From Ornithinicoccus hortensis (GTDB lineage: Bacteria; Actinomycetota; Actinomycetes; Actinomycetales; Dermatophilaceae), in the NCBI RefSeq assembly GCF_006716185.1, contig NZ_VFOP01000001.1, forward strand, positions 2,790,001 to 2,854,000: DNA of 64,000 nt. The letters run 5' to 3'. The position numbers were made by a program, and so were the translations under genes. Positions 36,420-47,225 of this stretch are shown in pieces. Each line of letters starts with the position of its first letter. Position 1 is the stretch's first letter. The notes under the pieces were generated by a model, which saw only the letters and a program-made list of their open reading frames with translations, searched no databases and was not told the DNA's origin.

Positions 36420-37244
36420 TCAGCCGAAGAGGCGGCCGAGGGGGGCGTGGCGGTTGACGTCCTTGTAGAGCAGGTAGCGGAACGGCTCGGGGCCGCCGGC
36501 GTAGCAGGCCTGGGGGCAGAAGGCGCGCAGCCACATGAAGTCGCCGGCCTGCACCTCGACCCACTCCTGGTTGAGCAGGTAGACACCCTTGCCCTGCAGC
36601 ACGTAGAGGCCGTGCTCCATGACGTGGGTCTCCGGGAACGGGATCGAGCCGCCGGGCTGGAAGGTGACGATGTTGACGTGCATGTCGTGCCGCACGTCGG
36701 TGGGGTCGGCGAACCGGGTGGTCGCCCACCGGCCGTCGGTGTCCGGCATCACGGAGGGCTCGACCTCGGCGTCGGAGGTCACGAAGGACTCCGGGGCGTC
36801 CAACCCGTCGACCGCCTGGTAGTTCTTGCGCACCCAGTGGAAGGTCGCGGGGACCTCTCCGGTCGACCGGACGGTGTAGGCCTCCCCCGGCGCCAGGTAG
36901 GCGTAGCCGCCCTCGTCCAGCACGTGGGCGGTCCCGGCGATGGTCACGGTCAGCTGGCCGCCGACCACGAAGAGGACCGCCTCGGCGCGGGGGTCGTCCT
37001 CGGGCCGCTCGCTCCCGCCGCCGGGCTGGACCTCCACCAGGTACTGGGAGAAGGTCTCGGCCATGCCGGTCAGCGGGCGCGCCAGGATCCACATCCGCAT
37101 GTCGTCCCAGTGCGGGAGCAGGCTGGCGGTGATGTCGCTCATCGTGCGGCGCGGCAGCACGGCGTAGGCGTCGGTGACCACGGAACGGTCCGTGGTCAGC
37201 TCGTGCTGGCCGGGCAGTCCGCCGGTCGGGACGTGGTAACTCAT
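36420..37244 (-). CDS. allE: (S)-ureidoglycine aminohydrolase
   Basis: The 274-residue bicupin releases ammonia from ureidoglycine to give ureidoglycolate. The first cupin covers about residues 60-130 (GGSERPEDDPRAEAVLFVVG). The second covers about 195-265, with the metal set in SIPFPETHVMEHGLYVLQG and a conserved end ACYAGGPEPFRYLLYKDVNR. It starts inside the stop of the DUF6986 gene (ATG at 37244, overlap of 4), so it belongs to the operon malic enzyme-DUF6986-allE. Confidence 0.92.
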   Translation of the reverse strand: MSYHVPTGGLPGQHELTTDRSVVTDAYAVLPRRTMSDITASLLPHWDDMRMWILARPLTGMAETFSQYLVEVQPGGGSERPEDDPRAEAVLFVVGGQLTVTIAGTAHVLDEGGYAYLAPGEAYTVRSTGEVPATFHWVRKNYQAVDGLDAPESFVTSDAEVEPSVMPDTDGRWATTRFADPTDVRHDMHVNIVTFQPGGSIPFPETHVMEHGLYVLQGKGVYLLNQEWVEVQAGDFMWLRAFCPQACYAGGPEPFRYLLYKDVNRHAPLGRLFG

Positions 37245-38539
37245 GGGTGGGCCTCCTTGGCGAGTGCAGCGGTGTCGGAGCGGGGTCGGGCGAGCTCTTG
37301 CATGCGTGGCCCGTCCAGCCCCGTCCGGCTCACCAGCTCATCTTCCCCGATGGCACCGCAACTGTGCCCGCGGTGCAGGTACCGGGCGAGGGCACGCACG
37401 GTCGCGGGCTCGTCCATCACCTCGCCCTGCACCTGGGCGATGTAGCGCCCGATCCGGTCGCCCGCGCTGGGCAGCCCGGAGCGGAAGAACGCGTAGTTGG
37501 CGATGTAGCGGGTGATCAGGTGCCCCGGGTGCATGTCCCAGCCCTGGTAGATGCCCTGGCGCAGCGACCGGGTGACCAGCCGGTGGTGCAGCTCCCGGGC
37601 CGCGCGTCGCTGGGCGGCGTCCCCGGAGGGCACCACGTTGGTCGACCCGTCGCTGAGCTCGACCGGCGTGCCGGCGGCGACCAGCTGCATCACCGCCTTG
37701 GCCTGGTCGGCGACCGGATGGTCCATCGCCTGGTGGGCGGCGGCCACCTGCATCGAGGCGGAGTAGTCGTAGGTGCCGTAGTGCAGCCCGCTGACCCGCG
37801 CTCCCCCGGCCCGGACCGCCGCCGCCAGCTCGGCGCGGCCGTCCACCCCCAGGATCAGGGGCGGGGTCTCGACCTGGATCTCGAAGGTGAGCCGCCCGCT
37901 GTCCAGCCCGAGCTTGCGCTCGGCCTCCTCCAGCACCAGGACCAGCGCCTCGACCTGGCTCGCCGTGCTGACCTTGGGGAAGGTCAGGCGCAACCCCTCG
38001 GGCAACCCCGCGCCGTCGCCGTCGGCGAGGCCGGACAGGAACCGGCCCAGGGTGCGCAGCCCGCGGGCCCGCACGTCCGACTCGAAGCACTTGAACCGGA
38101 TCCCCCAGAAGGGCGTCGCGGTCCCGTCCTGCTCGTCGGCGCGGCGGGCGGCCAGCGCGGCGGCCACGGCGGCGTCCTCGACCTCGTCGGGCCGCACCCC
38201 GTAGCCGTCCTCGAAGTCGACCCGCAGGTCCTCGACCGGCTCCTCGAGCAGCTTCTGCTCCACCCGGGGAGCCACCTCGGCGGCGAGACCGGGGTCCAGC
38301 CCCAGCTCGTGACAGAGCGCCTCGACGCCACCGTCCTGGGCTGCCAGTTCGCGCGCCGTGGCGCCCCAGCCGGCCGCCGTCCCCGGGCCGATGGCGTCGG
38401 CCGGGACGTAGACGGTGTGCACCGGTTGGCGGGAGTCGCCGGGCCCCGGGTATGCCGAGGCCAACAGGGCGTCGGTCGGGGCGAGGTGCTCCTCGACCCG
38501 GTCCAGCGTCGCCCGGTCAAAGAGGTCGTCGTCGCTCAT
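37241..38539 (-). CDS. DUF6986 family protein, CitE/aldolase-like
   Basis: The 432-residue protein belongs to DUF6986, whose reaction is not established. Motifs suit the HpcH/CitE/malate-synthase superfamily of TIM barrels: LRVDFEDGYG, a substrate Arg in GIRFKCFES, FPKVSTASQVEAL, the Mg-binding Glu in FEIQVETPPLILG, and the Asp in LHYGTYDYSASMQV. CoA-ester or 2-oxoacid condensation or cleavage is the expected chemistry. It lies between malic enzyme (1-bp gap) and allE (4-bp overlap), which suggests it handles a ureide- or glyoxylate-derived intermediate. Confidence 0.8.
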   Translation of the reverse strand: MSDDDLFDRATLDRVEEHLAPTDALLASAYPGPGDSRQPVHTVYVPADAIGPGTAAGWGATARELAAQDGGVEALCHELGLDPGLAAEVAPRVEQKLLEEPVEDLRVDFEDGYGVRPDEVEDAAVAAALAARRADEQDGTATPFWGIRFKCFESDVRARGLRTLGRFLSGLADGDGAGLPEGLRLTFPKVSTASQVEALVLVLEEAERKLGLDSGRLTFEIQVETPPLILGVDGRAELAAAVRAGGARVSGLHYGTYDYSASMQVAAAHQAMDHPVADQAKAVMQLVAAGTPVELSDGSTNVVPSGDAAQRRAARELHHRLVTRSLRQGIYQGWDMHPGHLITRYIANYAFFRSGLPSAGDRIGRYIAQVQGEVMDEPATVRALARYLHRGHSCGAIGEDELVSRTGLDGPRMQELARPRSDTAALAKEAHP

Positions 38540-38540
38540 G

Positions 38541-39986
38541 TCAGGGGGTCACCTCGGGCAGCGGCGCCGCACCCTCGGGCGTCTCCGGCAGGGCGGTCCC
38601 GGTGGCCCGGGCCGCCTGGTGGACGGCTGCGGCCACGTCCTTGGCCACCCGGGGGTTGAAGACGCTGGGCACGATGAAGCTCGGGTTCAGCTCGTCGGCG
38701 TCCACGCAGTCGGCGATGGCCGTGGCGGCCGCCACCAGCAGCTCGGTGGTGACCTCGCTGGCGCCGGCGTCGAGCAGCCCCCGGAACAGGCCCGGGAAGG
38801 CCAGCACGTTGTTGATCTGGTTCGGGAAGTCGGACCGGCCGGTCGCCACCACCATGGCGTGCTTGGCCGCCTCGACCGGGTGGATCTCGGGGTCGGGGTT
38901 GGCCAGCGCCATCACGACGGCGCGCTCGTTCATCGTGGCGATGTCCTCGGCGGTGAGCAGGTCCGGTGCGCTGACCCCGACGAAGACGTCCGCCCCGGCG
39001 ACCGCCTCGGCCAGTGTGCCGCTGAAGTCCTCCTCGTTGGTGTGCTCGGCGATCCAGGCCCGGTGCTCGTCCTGGTAGGTCTCACCACGGTGCAGGGCAC
39101 CCTTGCGGGCCACCCCGACGATGTGCCGGGCACCGTGCGCGATGAGCAGCTGGATGATCGCGTGGCCCGCGGCGCCGACGCCGGAGACCACGATCCGCAC
39201 GTCCTCGATCTTCTTGTCGACCACGCGCAGCGCGTTGATCAGCGCGGCGAGCACCACGATCGCGGTGCCGTGCTGGTCGTCGTGGAAGACCGGGATGTCG
39301 AGTTCCTCACGCAGCCGGCGCTCGATCTCGAAGCAGCGGGGGGCCGCGATGTCCTCGAGGTTGATCCCGCCGTAGGTGGGCGCGATCGCCTTGACGATCT
39401 CGATGATCTTCTCGGTGTCCTTGGTGTCCAGGCACACCGGCCAGGCGTCCACCCCGGCGAACTGCTTGAATAGCACCGCCTTGCCCTCCATCACCGGCAT
39501 GGCCGCGGCCGGGCCGATGTCGCCCAGCCCCAGCACCGAGGTGCCGTCGGTCACCACGGCGACGGTGTTGCGCTTGATCGTCAGGTTGCGGGCGCTCTCG
39601 GGATTGGCCGCGATCGCCTTGCAGACCCGCGCGACACCGGGGGTGTATGCCCGGGAGAGGTCGTCGCGGGTGCGCAGCGGCGACTTGGCCTCGACGGACA
39701 GCTTGCCGCCCAGGTGCATCAGGAAGGTGCGGTCGCTCACGTGCTGGACGCTCACCCCGTCCAGGGCGCCGAGTGCCTCGGCGACCCGCGCGGCGTGGTC
39801 GTCGTCGATCGTGTTGCAGCTGACGTCGACGATCATCGAGTCCGGTGAGGACTCCACGATGTCCAGGGCCGTGACGGCGGCTCCCGCCTCCGTGGTGGCC
39901 ACGGCCAGCTCCGAGGTGGACGACATGCCCGCGGGGGCGCTGACCCGGAGCGTGATGGAGTGCCCGGGGTTGGGATGACCTGCCAT
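38541..39986 (-). CDS. NAD-dependent malic enzyme with N-terminal ACT-like domain
   Basis: The 481-residue enzyme oxidatively decarboxylates malate to pyruvate. An ACT-like domain (about 10-90, LRVSAPAGMSSTSELAVATT) precedes the malic domain: SRAYTPGVARVCKAIA, VTDGTSVLGLGDIGPAAAMP, INLEDIAAPRCFEIERRL and DIPVFHDDQHGTAIV. The NAD-binding domain is VVSGVGAAGHAIIQLL. It heads the minus-strand operon with DUF6986 and allE, downstream of an AllR-type operator. Its job may be to drain C4 acids made from glyoxylate. Confidence 0.9.
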   Translation of the reverse strand: MAGHPNPGHSITLRVSAPAGMSSTSELAVATTEAGAAVTALDIVESSPDSMIVDVSCNTIDDDHAARVAEALGALDGVSVQHVSDRTFLMHLGGKLSVEAKSPLRTRDDLSRAYTPGVARVCKAIAANPESARNLTIKRNTVAVVTDGTSVLGLGDIGPAAAMPVMEGKAVLFKQFAGVDAWPVCLDTKDTEKIIEIVKAIAPTYGGINLEDIAAPRCFEIERRLREELDIPVFHDDQHGTAIVVLAALINALRVVDKKIEDVRIVVSGVGAAGHAIIQLLIAHGARHIVGVARKGALHRGETYQDEHRAWIAEHTNEEDFSGTLAEAVAGADVFVGVSAPDLLTAEDIATMNERAVVMALANPDPEIHPVEAAKHAMVVATGRSDFPNQINNVLAFPGLFRGLLDAGASEVTTELLVAAATAIADCVDADELNPSFIVPSVFNPRVAKDVAAAVHQAARATGTALPETPEGAAPLPEVTP

Positions 39987-40001
39987 GAATGCCTCCTAGA
40001 A

Positions 40002-40015
40002 TTCCGTATTGCGGA
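40002..40015. promoter_or_regulatory. AllR/IclR-type operator upstream of the malic enzyme operon
   Basis: TTCCGTATTGCGGA is a near-perfect palindrome 15 bp upstream of the malic enzyme start codon. It is the best match among the related sites at 34345-34378 and 40900-40934. It lies between the malic enzyme and IclR genes, both transcribed leftward. Confidence 0.6.
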
Positions 40016-40074
40016 GCCTACAGTTCGCAGAGCAGAATCATCAAGGGTTTCCCGCCGATCGGGTCCCCGTGTCC

Positions 40075-40848
40075 TCAGGACATCAGCGCACCGATCCGCG
40101 CCGCGGCCTCCTTCAGCCGGGGCACGGCCACGTCCACGAAGTCGCCCGCGACCCGGCTCACCGGGCCGATCACCGAGACGGCCATCGGCGCGGGGGCGCC
40201 CGGCACGGGGACCGCGTAGCACTGCACGCCGACCTCCTGCTCCTGCTCGTCGACCGCATACCCCCGGGCGCGGACGGTGGCCAACTGGGTGGCCAGGGCG
40301 TCGATGTCGGTGAGCGTCTGCGGGGTGGCGGCCGGCATCCCGGTCCTGCCCAGGATCGCGCGGACCTGCTCCTCGGGCAGGAAGGCCCCGACGGCCTTGC
40401 CGACGCCGCTGTTGTGCAGCAGCGCCTGACGGCCCACCTCGGTGAACATGCGCATCGCGTGCGGCGAGGGCGACTGGGCGATGTAGACCATGTGGTCCCC
40501 GTCCAGCATCGCCAGGTTCGCGGTCTCCGACAGATCCTGCACCAGGGACACCAGCTCCGGTCGCGCGATGCCGCCGAGCTGCTTGGAGGCGTGGTCCCCC
40601 AACCGGACCAGGCGGGCACCGAGGGCGTACCACCGCGACGGCAGCTGCCGCACGTAGCCCAGCGCCACGAGGGTCTGCAGCTGGCGGTGGATGGTCGGCA
40701 CCGGCAGCCCGGAGCGGGTCGAGAGCTCACTGGTGGAGATCTCGCCCCCCGCGTCGGCGATCGCCTCCAACAGGGCGAAGGCGCGCTCGACGGACTGGAT
40801 CTTGCCGTTCCGCTTGGGGGCCTTCTCGGACGTGGCCGACTCGCTCAT
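40075..40848 (-). CDS. IclR family regulator, AllR-like
   Basis: The 257-residue regulator has an N-terminal winged helix (SVERAFALLEAIADAGGEIS, ELSTRSGLPVPTIHRQLQTL) and a C-terminal IclR effector domain (ETANLAMLDGDHMVYIAQSP, GVQCYAVPVPGAPAPMAVSV). It sits in the centre of the purine-ureide cluster between oppositely oriented operons, like the allantoin repressor AllR, which in enterobacteria and streptomycetes responds to glyoxylate or allantoate. Its likely targets are the three operator regions described. Confidence 0.86.
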   Translation of the reverse strand: MSESATSEKAPKRNGKIQSVERAFALLEAIADAGGEISTSELSTRSGLPVPTIHRQLQTLVALGYVRQLPSRWYALGARLVRLGDHASKQLGGIARPELVSLVQDLSETANLAMLDGDHMVYIAQSPSPHAMRMFTEVGRQALLHNSGVGKAVGAFLPEEQVRAILGRTGMPAATPQTLTDIDALATQLATVRARGYAVDEQEQEVGVQCYAVPVPGAPAPMAVSVIGPVSRVAGDFVDVAVPRLKEAAARIGALMS

Positions 40849-40871
40849 GCGCTGCAGTCTACGAAGAACCC

Positions 40872-40934
40872 TTGACAGCCCAGTCAGGCATCCCTAAGGT
40901 TCCGTAGTGCAAGATACTTTTTCCGCATCGTGGA
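40872..40934 (+). promoter_or_regulatory. hyi promoter with two IclR-type sites
   Basis: TTGACA (40872-40877) and TAAGGT (40895-40900) are 17 bp apart, a good SigA-type promoter reading toward hyi. A site TTCCGTAGTGCAAGA (40900-40914) covers the start point. TTCCGCATCGTGGA (40921-40934) reaches into the hyi ribosome site GGAGG (40932-40936). The last resembles site 2 upstream of uraD and the palindrome at 40002. Confidence 0.62.
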
Positions 40935-40941
40935 GGTAGAG

Positions 40942-41748
40942 ATGGTCCGGTACACCGTCAACGCATCGATCCTGCTGACCGACCGGCCGCTCCTGGAGCG
41001 CCCGGCGGCCGCCGCCGAGGCCGGGTTCGGCGCGGTGGAGTTCTGGTGGCCATGGGCCACCGCCGTGCCGGGCGATGCCGAGGTGGACGCCTTCGTCCGC
41101 GCCGTGCGCGACGCCGGCGTGCAGCTCACCGGCCTCAACTTCTTCGCCGGCGACATGCCCGGAGGCGAGCGCGGCCTGGTCAGCCAGCCGGCCCGCAGCC
41201 AGGAGTTCCGGGACAACATCGACGTCGTCGTGGGCATCGGCGAACAGCTCGGCTGCCGGGGCTTCAACGCCCTCTACGGCCTGCGCGTGGACGGCGCCGA
41301 CGTCGCCGCGTCGGAGGAGGCGGCGACCGAGAACCTGCTCGCCGCGAGTGCCGCCGTGGCCGCGATCGGCGGGACCGTGCTGCTGGAGCCGGTGAGCGGC
41401 GCCGCCGGCTACCCCCTGCTCACCGCCCGCGACGCCCTGGACGTGGTGGACCGGGTCAACGGCGCCGGCGGATCCGCGGTCGCCCTGCTGGCCGACTTCT
41501 ACCACCTGGCCGTCAACGGCGACGACGTCGCCGCGGTCGTGGAGCAGCACGCCGCACAGTTCGGCCACATCCAGATCGCCGACGCCCCCGGCCGCGGCGA
41601 GCCCGGCACCGGTGACCTCCCCCTGCAGGAGTGGATCGAGCGCAGCTACGCGCTCGGCTACGACGGCTGGGTCGGCCTGGAGTACAAGACCGACGCCGCC
41701 GACCCGTTCGTCTGGCTGCCCCGCGAGCAGCGCGGCGCACCGGCCTGA
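40942..41748 (+). CDS. hyi: Hydroxypyruvate isomerase
   Basis: The 268-residue TIM-barrel sugar-phosphate-isomerase-like enzyme interconverts hydroxypyruvate and tartronate semialdehyde. Blocks include FGAVEFWWPWATAVPGDAEV, LTGLNFFAGDMPGGERGL, the catalytic Glu in LLEPVSG, DFYHLAVNGDD, HIQIADAPGRGEPGTG and GWVGLEYKT. ATG 40942 follows GGAGG. It is first gene of the operon hyi-glxR-gcl-glxK-allB. Confidence 0.93.
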   Translation: MVRYTVNASILLTDRPLLERPAAAAEAGFGAVEFWWPWATAVPGDAEVDAFVRAVRDAGVQLTGLNFFAGDMPGGERGLVSQPARSQEFRDNIDVVVGIGEQLGCRGFNALYGLRVDGADVAASEEAATENLLAASAAVAAIGGTVLLEPVSGAAGYPLLTARDALDVVDRVNGAGGSAVALLADFYHLAVNGDDVAAVVEQHAAQFGHIQIADAPGRGEPGTGDLPLQEWIERSYALGYDGWVGLEYKTDAADPFVWLPREQRGAPA

Positions 41749-41806
41749 CCGGCACCACCGCCCACCGCACCGCACCCCGCACAGCACCACCCGAGAGGAC
41801 TCCCCC

Positions 41807-42706
41807 ATGAGCACGCAGCAGACCACCGTCGCCGTCATCGGCCTGGGCATCATGGGCGGCCCGATGGCCGCCAACCTGGTCAAGGCCGGCTTCGACACCG
41901 TCGGTTACAACCGTAGCCCGCAGAAGGTGAAGGACCTGGAGGCCGCGGGAGGCCGGGGCGCCGCCTCGATCGCCGAGGCGGTCGCCGACGCCGACGTCAT
42001 CATCACGATGGTGCCCGACTCCCCCGACGTGGAGGACGTCGCGCTCGGCGAGGGCGGACTCGTCGGGGCGGCGAAGTCCGGCGCGATCTGGGTCGATGCC
42101 TCCACCATCCGCCCGGACGTCGCGGTCCGGGTGGGCGAGGCCGCCACCGAGGCGGGCCTGCGTCCGCTGGACGCACCGGTCTCCGGCGGTGAGAAGGGCG
42201 CCATCGAGGCGACCCTGTCGATCATGGCCGGTGGCGAGGCCGAGACCTTCGAGGCGGCACGCCCCGTCCTGGAGGCGGTCGGCAAGACCATCGTGCACGT
42301 CGGACCGTCCGGGTCCGGCCAGACCGTCAAGGCGGCCAACCAGCTGATCGTGGCGGGCACCATCGAGCTGGTCTCCGAGGCGCTGGTGTTCCTGGAGGCC
42401 TACGGCGTGGACACCGAGGCGGCCATCAAGGTCCTCGCCGGCGGACTGGCCGGCAACCGGATCCTGGACAACAAGGCCTCGGCCATGGCCCAGCGGTCCT
42501 TCCAGCCCGGCTTCCGGGTGGACCTGCACCACAAGGACATGGGCATCGTCACCGCCGCCGCCCGCGAGGCCGGGGTCGCGATCCCGCTCGGCGCCCTCAC
42601 CGCCCAGCTGATGGGTTCGCTGCGCCAGCTCGGCCACGGCGACCTGGACCACTCGGCCCTGCTGCTGCTCGTCGAGCAGCTGTCCGGCCACACCCGCAAG
42701 GACTGA
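41807..42706 (+). CDS. glxR: 2-hydroxy-3-oxopropionate (tartronate semialdehyde) reductase
   Basis: The 299-residue beta-hydroxyacid dehydrogenase reduces tartronate semialdehyde to D-glycerate with NAD(P)H. The Rossmann motif is [35 protein letters not shown] is the substrate loop, and the catalytic Lys is in [24 protein letters not shown] closes the helical domain. It lies between hyi and gcl, as in other glyoxylate-utilising clusters. Confidence 0.93.
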   Translation: MSTQQTTVAVIGLGIMGGPMAANLVKAGFDTVGYNRSPQKVKDLEAAGGRGAASIAEAVADADVIITMVPDSPDVEDVALGEGGLVGAAKSGAIWVDASTIRPDVAVRVGEAATEAGLRPLDAPVSGGEKGAIEATLSIMAGGEAETFEAARPVLEAVGKTIVHVGPSGSGQTVKAANQLIVAGTIELVSEALVFLEAYGVDTEAAIKVLAGGLAGNRILDNKASAMAQRSFQPGFRVDLHHKDMGIVTAAAREAGVAIPLGALTAQLMGSLRQLGHGDLDHSALLLLVEQLSGHTRKD

Positions 42707-42746
42707 GCCCCGCCCCGGGAGCTCGCCACGACGTAAGGACGAACCG

Positions 42747-44525
<1,779 letters not shown>

Positions 44526-44537
44526 CAGACTGACGTC

Positions 44538-45746
44538 ATGCGCGTAGTGCTCGCCCCGGACAAGTTCAAGGGTTCCCTGACCGCGGCGGAGGTCTGCTCG
44601 GCCCTGGCCGACGGCCTGCGCCGGGAGCTGCCCGAGGTCGAGGTGGTCAGCGTGTCCGTCGCCGACGGCGGCGACGGCACGGTCGCCGCCGTGCTCGACC
44701 AGGGGTGGCAGGCGGTCACGACCGAGGTGCCCGGCCCCTGGGGCGACCCGGTGGCCGCGACCTGGGCCCGGGAGCCGGACGGCCCCGGCGCGGTGCTGGA
44801 GATGGCCGCGTCCTCGGGCATCGCCCTGGCGCCGCAGGACGTCCCGTCCCGTCCCGACGACGGACCGACCCGGGCCCTGACCGCCTCGACGGCCGGCACC
44901 GGCGCACTGTTCGCCGCGGCCCTGGACCAGGGCTGCAGCACCATCGTGCTCGGGGTCGGCGGCAGCGCCACGAACGACGGGGGCGCGGGCATGCTCAGCG
45001 CCCTCGGCGCCCGCCTGCTCGACGCATCCGGTCACCCCGTCCCGCCTGGCGCAGCCGGCCTGGAGTCCCTGGACCGGGTCGACCTCTCCGGCCTGGACCG
45101 CAGGCTCCTGGCCGCAGAGGTGCTGCTGGCCAACGACGTGGACAACCCGCTGACCGGCGACGACGGCGCCGCGGCGGTCTTCGGCCCGCAGAAGGGCGCC
45201 GACCCGGCCACGGTGGCACGGATCGACGCGGCCCTCGCCCGCTGGGCCGAGCTGCTGGACGCCGCCCTCCCCACGCTGCCCGAGCCGACCGCGGGACGAC
45301 CGGGAAGGGCGACCGCCCGTGGCGCCGGTGCCGCCGGCGGCACCGGCTACGCGGCGATGGCCGTCGGCGCCCAGCAGGTCTCCGGCGTCGACCACGTCCT
45401 GGACCTCGTGGGCCTGGACGACGCCCTGGAGGGCGCAGACCTGGTGGTCACCGGCGAGGGGATGCTGGACCGGCAGACCCTGTCGGGCAAGGCCCCGGTG
45501 GGCGTCCTGGCCCGGGCCCGGCGCCACGGCATACCCGTCGTCGCGGTGTGCGGCCACCGTGCCCTGACCGACGCGGAGACCGACGAGGTCGGGTTCGCCG
45601 CCGCGTACGCGCTCACGGACCTCGAGCCGGACGTCGAGCGGTGCATCGAGGACCCGGTGCCCCTCCTGGAACGGGTCGGCGGCCTGCTGGCGGGCCACGT
45701 CCCGCCGCACCAGCCGCCCACCAGCGGACGGGAGGAGACCCCGTGA
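44538..45746 (+). CDS. glxK: Glycerate 2-kinase
   Basis: The 402-residue kinase phosphorylates glycerate, delivering the glyoxylate carbon to glycolysis. Family blocks are LAPDKFKGSLTAAEVCSAL, VADGGDGTVAAVL, TASTAGTGALFAAAL, VGGSATNDGGAGMLSALGAR, VLLANDVDNPLTGDDGAAAVFGPQKG and VTGEGMLDRQTLSGKAPVGV. Its stop overlaps the allB GTG start (GTGA). Confidence 0.93.
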   Translation: MRVVLAPDKFKGSLTAAEVCSALADGLRRELPEVEVVSVSVADGGDGTVAAVLDQGWQAVTTEVPGPWGDPVAATWAREPDGPGAVLEMAASSGIALAPQDVPSRPDDGPTRALTASTAGTGALFAAALDQGCSTIVLGVGGSATNDGGAGMLSALGARLLDASGHPVPPGAAGLESLDRVDLSGLDRRLLAAEVLLANDVDNPLTGDDGAAAVFGPQKGADPATVARIDAALARWAELLDAALPTLPEPTAGRPGRATARGAGAAGGTGYAAMAVGAQQVSGVDHVLDLVGLDDALEGADLVVTGEGMLDRQTLSGKAPVGVLARARRHGIPVVAVCGHRALTDAETDEVGFAAAYALTDLEPDVERCIEDPVPLLERVGGLLAGHVPPHQPPTSGREETP

Positions 45747-47221
45747 GCACGGACCCCAGCACGCCTCGGTTGGAGGAGGTCAACCGTCCGGAGTCGTTCC
45801 GCGCCGAGTTGGAGCGGTTGCGCGCCGAGGCGACCGGGACCCCGGGCGGGGACCCGAGCCCCGCCGGAGGCACCACCGACCGGACGGGCGGGACGGGCCT
45901 GGACCTCGTCGTCCGCGGCGAGCGGATCCTGGTCGAGGGCGCCTTCGGCCCCTGGGAGGTGGGCGTCCGGGGCGAGCAGGTCGTGGCCATCGAGCCGCTC
46001 GGGACCGGCCTGGCCGCGGGCCGGGTCATCGAGCTGGCCGCCGACGAGGTGCTGGTGCCGGGGCTGGTCGACACGCACGTCCATGTCAACGAACCCGGCC
46101 GCACCGAGTGGGAGGGGTTCGCCACCGCCACCCGCGCCGCGGCCGCCGGCGGTGTGACGACGATCCTGGACATGCCGCTGAACTCGATCCCCTCGACGGT
46201 CACCCCCGAGGCGCTGGAGCTCAAGCGGCTGGTCGCCGGCCCCCAGGCGCACGTCGACGTCGGCTTCTGGGGCGGGGCCGTCCCCGGCAACCGGGACCAG
46301 CTCGCCGCGCTGCACGGGGCGGGGGCGTTCGGATTCAAGTGCTTCCTGCTGCACTCGGGCGTGGACGAGTTCCCGCCGTTGACGCCGGAGGACCTGGAGG
46401 ACTACCTGCGGGAGGTCGCCGGGTTCGGTGGCCTGATGATCGTGCACGCCGAGGACTCGCGGGCGATCGACCTGGCACCGCACTGCGAGGGTGACCGCTA
46501 CGAGCGGTTCCTGGCCTCCCGGCCGCGCGGCGCGGAGAACCTGGCCATCGCCGTGGTCATCGAGCGGGCCCGTTGGACCGGTGCGCGGGCGCACGTCCTG
46601 CACCTGTCGTCCTCCGACGCGCTGCCGATGGTCGCCAGCGCCAAGGCCGACGGGGTCGACCTGACCGTGGAGACCTGCCCGCACTACCTGACGTTGACCG
46701 CCGAGGACGTCCCGGCCGGCGCCACCGCCTACAAGTGCTGCCCGCCGATCCGGGAGGAGTCCAACCGCGAGCTCCTCTGGCAGGGGTTGCTGGACGGCAC
46801 CATCGACTACATCGCCTCGGACCACTCGCCCTCGACCCCGGAGATGAAGGGCGTCGCGCACGGCGACTTCGGCCAGGCCTGGGGAGGCGTCGCCTCGGTC
46901 CAGGTGCAGCTGCCGGTGGTCTGGACCGAGGCCCGGCGCCGTGGCATCCCGCTGGAGCAGGTGATCGCCTGGATGGCCACCAAACCCGCCGCACGGGTGG
47001 GCCTGTCCTCGCGCAAGGGCGCGATCGGCGTGGGCCTGGACGCCGACCTGGTGGTGCTCGCCCCCGACGCGACCTTCACGGTGGACGCGGCCGCGCTGCA
47101 ACACCGGCACGCCGTCACCCCGTACGACGGCAGGGAACTGACCGGCGTCGTGCGTCGCACCCTGCTGCGGGGCGCACCGACCGGGGACACCCCGCACGGT
47201 CGGCTCCTGTCCCCCGGCTAG
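45743..47221 (+). CDS. allB: Allantoinase
   Basis: The 492-residue amidohydrolase opens the allantoin ring to allantoate. Metal ligands lie in DTHVHVNEPGRTEWEGF, the carboxylated Lys in AFGFKCFLLHSGV, and the His residues in IVHAEDS and VLHLSSSDALP, with the Asp in YIASDHSPSTPEMK. The first 50 residues, Pro/Gly/Thr-rich, are an extension not needed by the family, so the true start could be later. The GTG at 45743 has GGAGGAG upstream and couples to glxK. Confidence 0.92.
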   Translation: MSTDPSTPRLEEVNRPESFRAELERLRAEATGTPGGDPSPAGGTTDRTGGTGLDLVVRGERILVEGAFGPWEVGVRGEQVVAIEPLGTGLAAGRVIELAADEVLVPGLVDTHVHVNEPGRTEWEGFATATRAAAAGGVTTILDMPLNSIPSTVTPEALELKRLVAGPQAHVDVGFWGGAVPGNRDQLAALHGAGAFGFKCFLLHSGVDEFPPLTPEDLEDYLREVAGFGGLMIVHAEDSRAIDLAPHCEGDRYERFLASRPRGAENLAIAVVIERARWTGARAHVLHLSSSDALPMVASAKADGVDLTVETCPHYLTLTAEDVPAGATAYKCCPPIREESNRELLWQGLLDGTIDYIASDHSPSTPEMKGVAHGDFGQAWGGVASVQVQLPVVWTEARRRGIPLEQVIAWMATKPAARVGLSSRKGAIGVGLDADLVVLAPDATFTVDAAALQHRHAVTPYDGRELTGVVRRTLLRGAPTGDTPHGRLLSPG

Positions 47222-47225
47222 CCGC

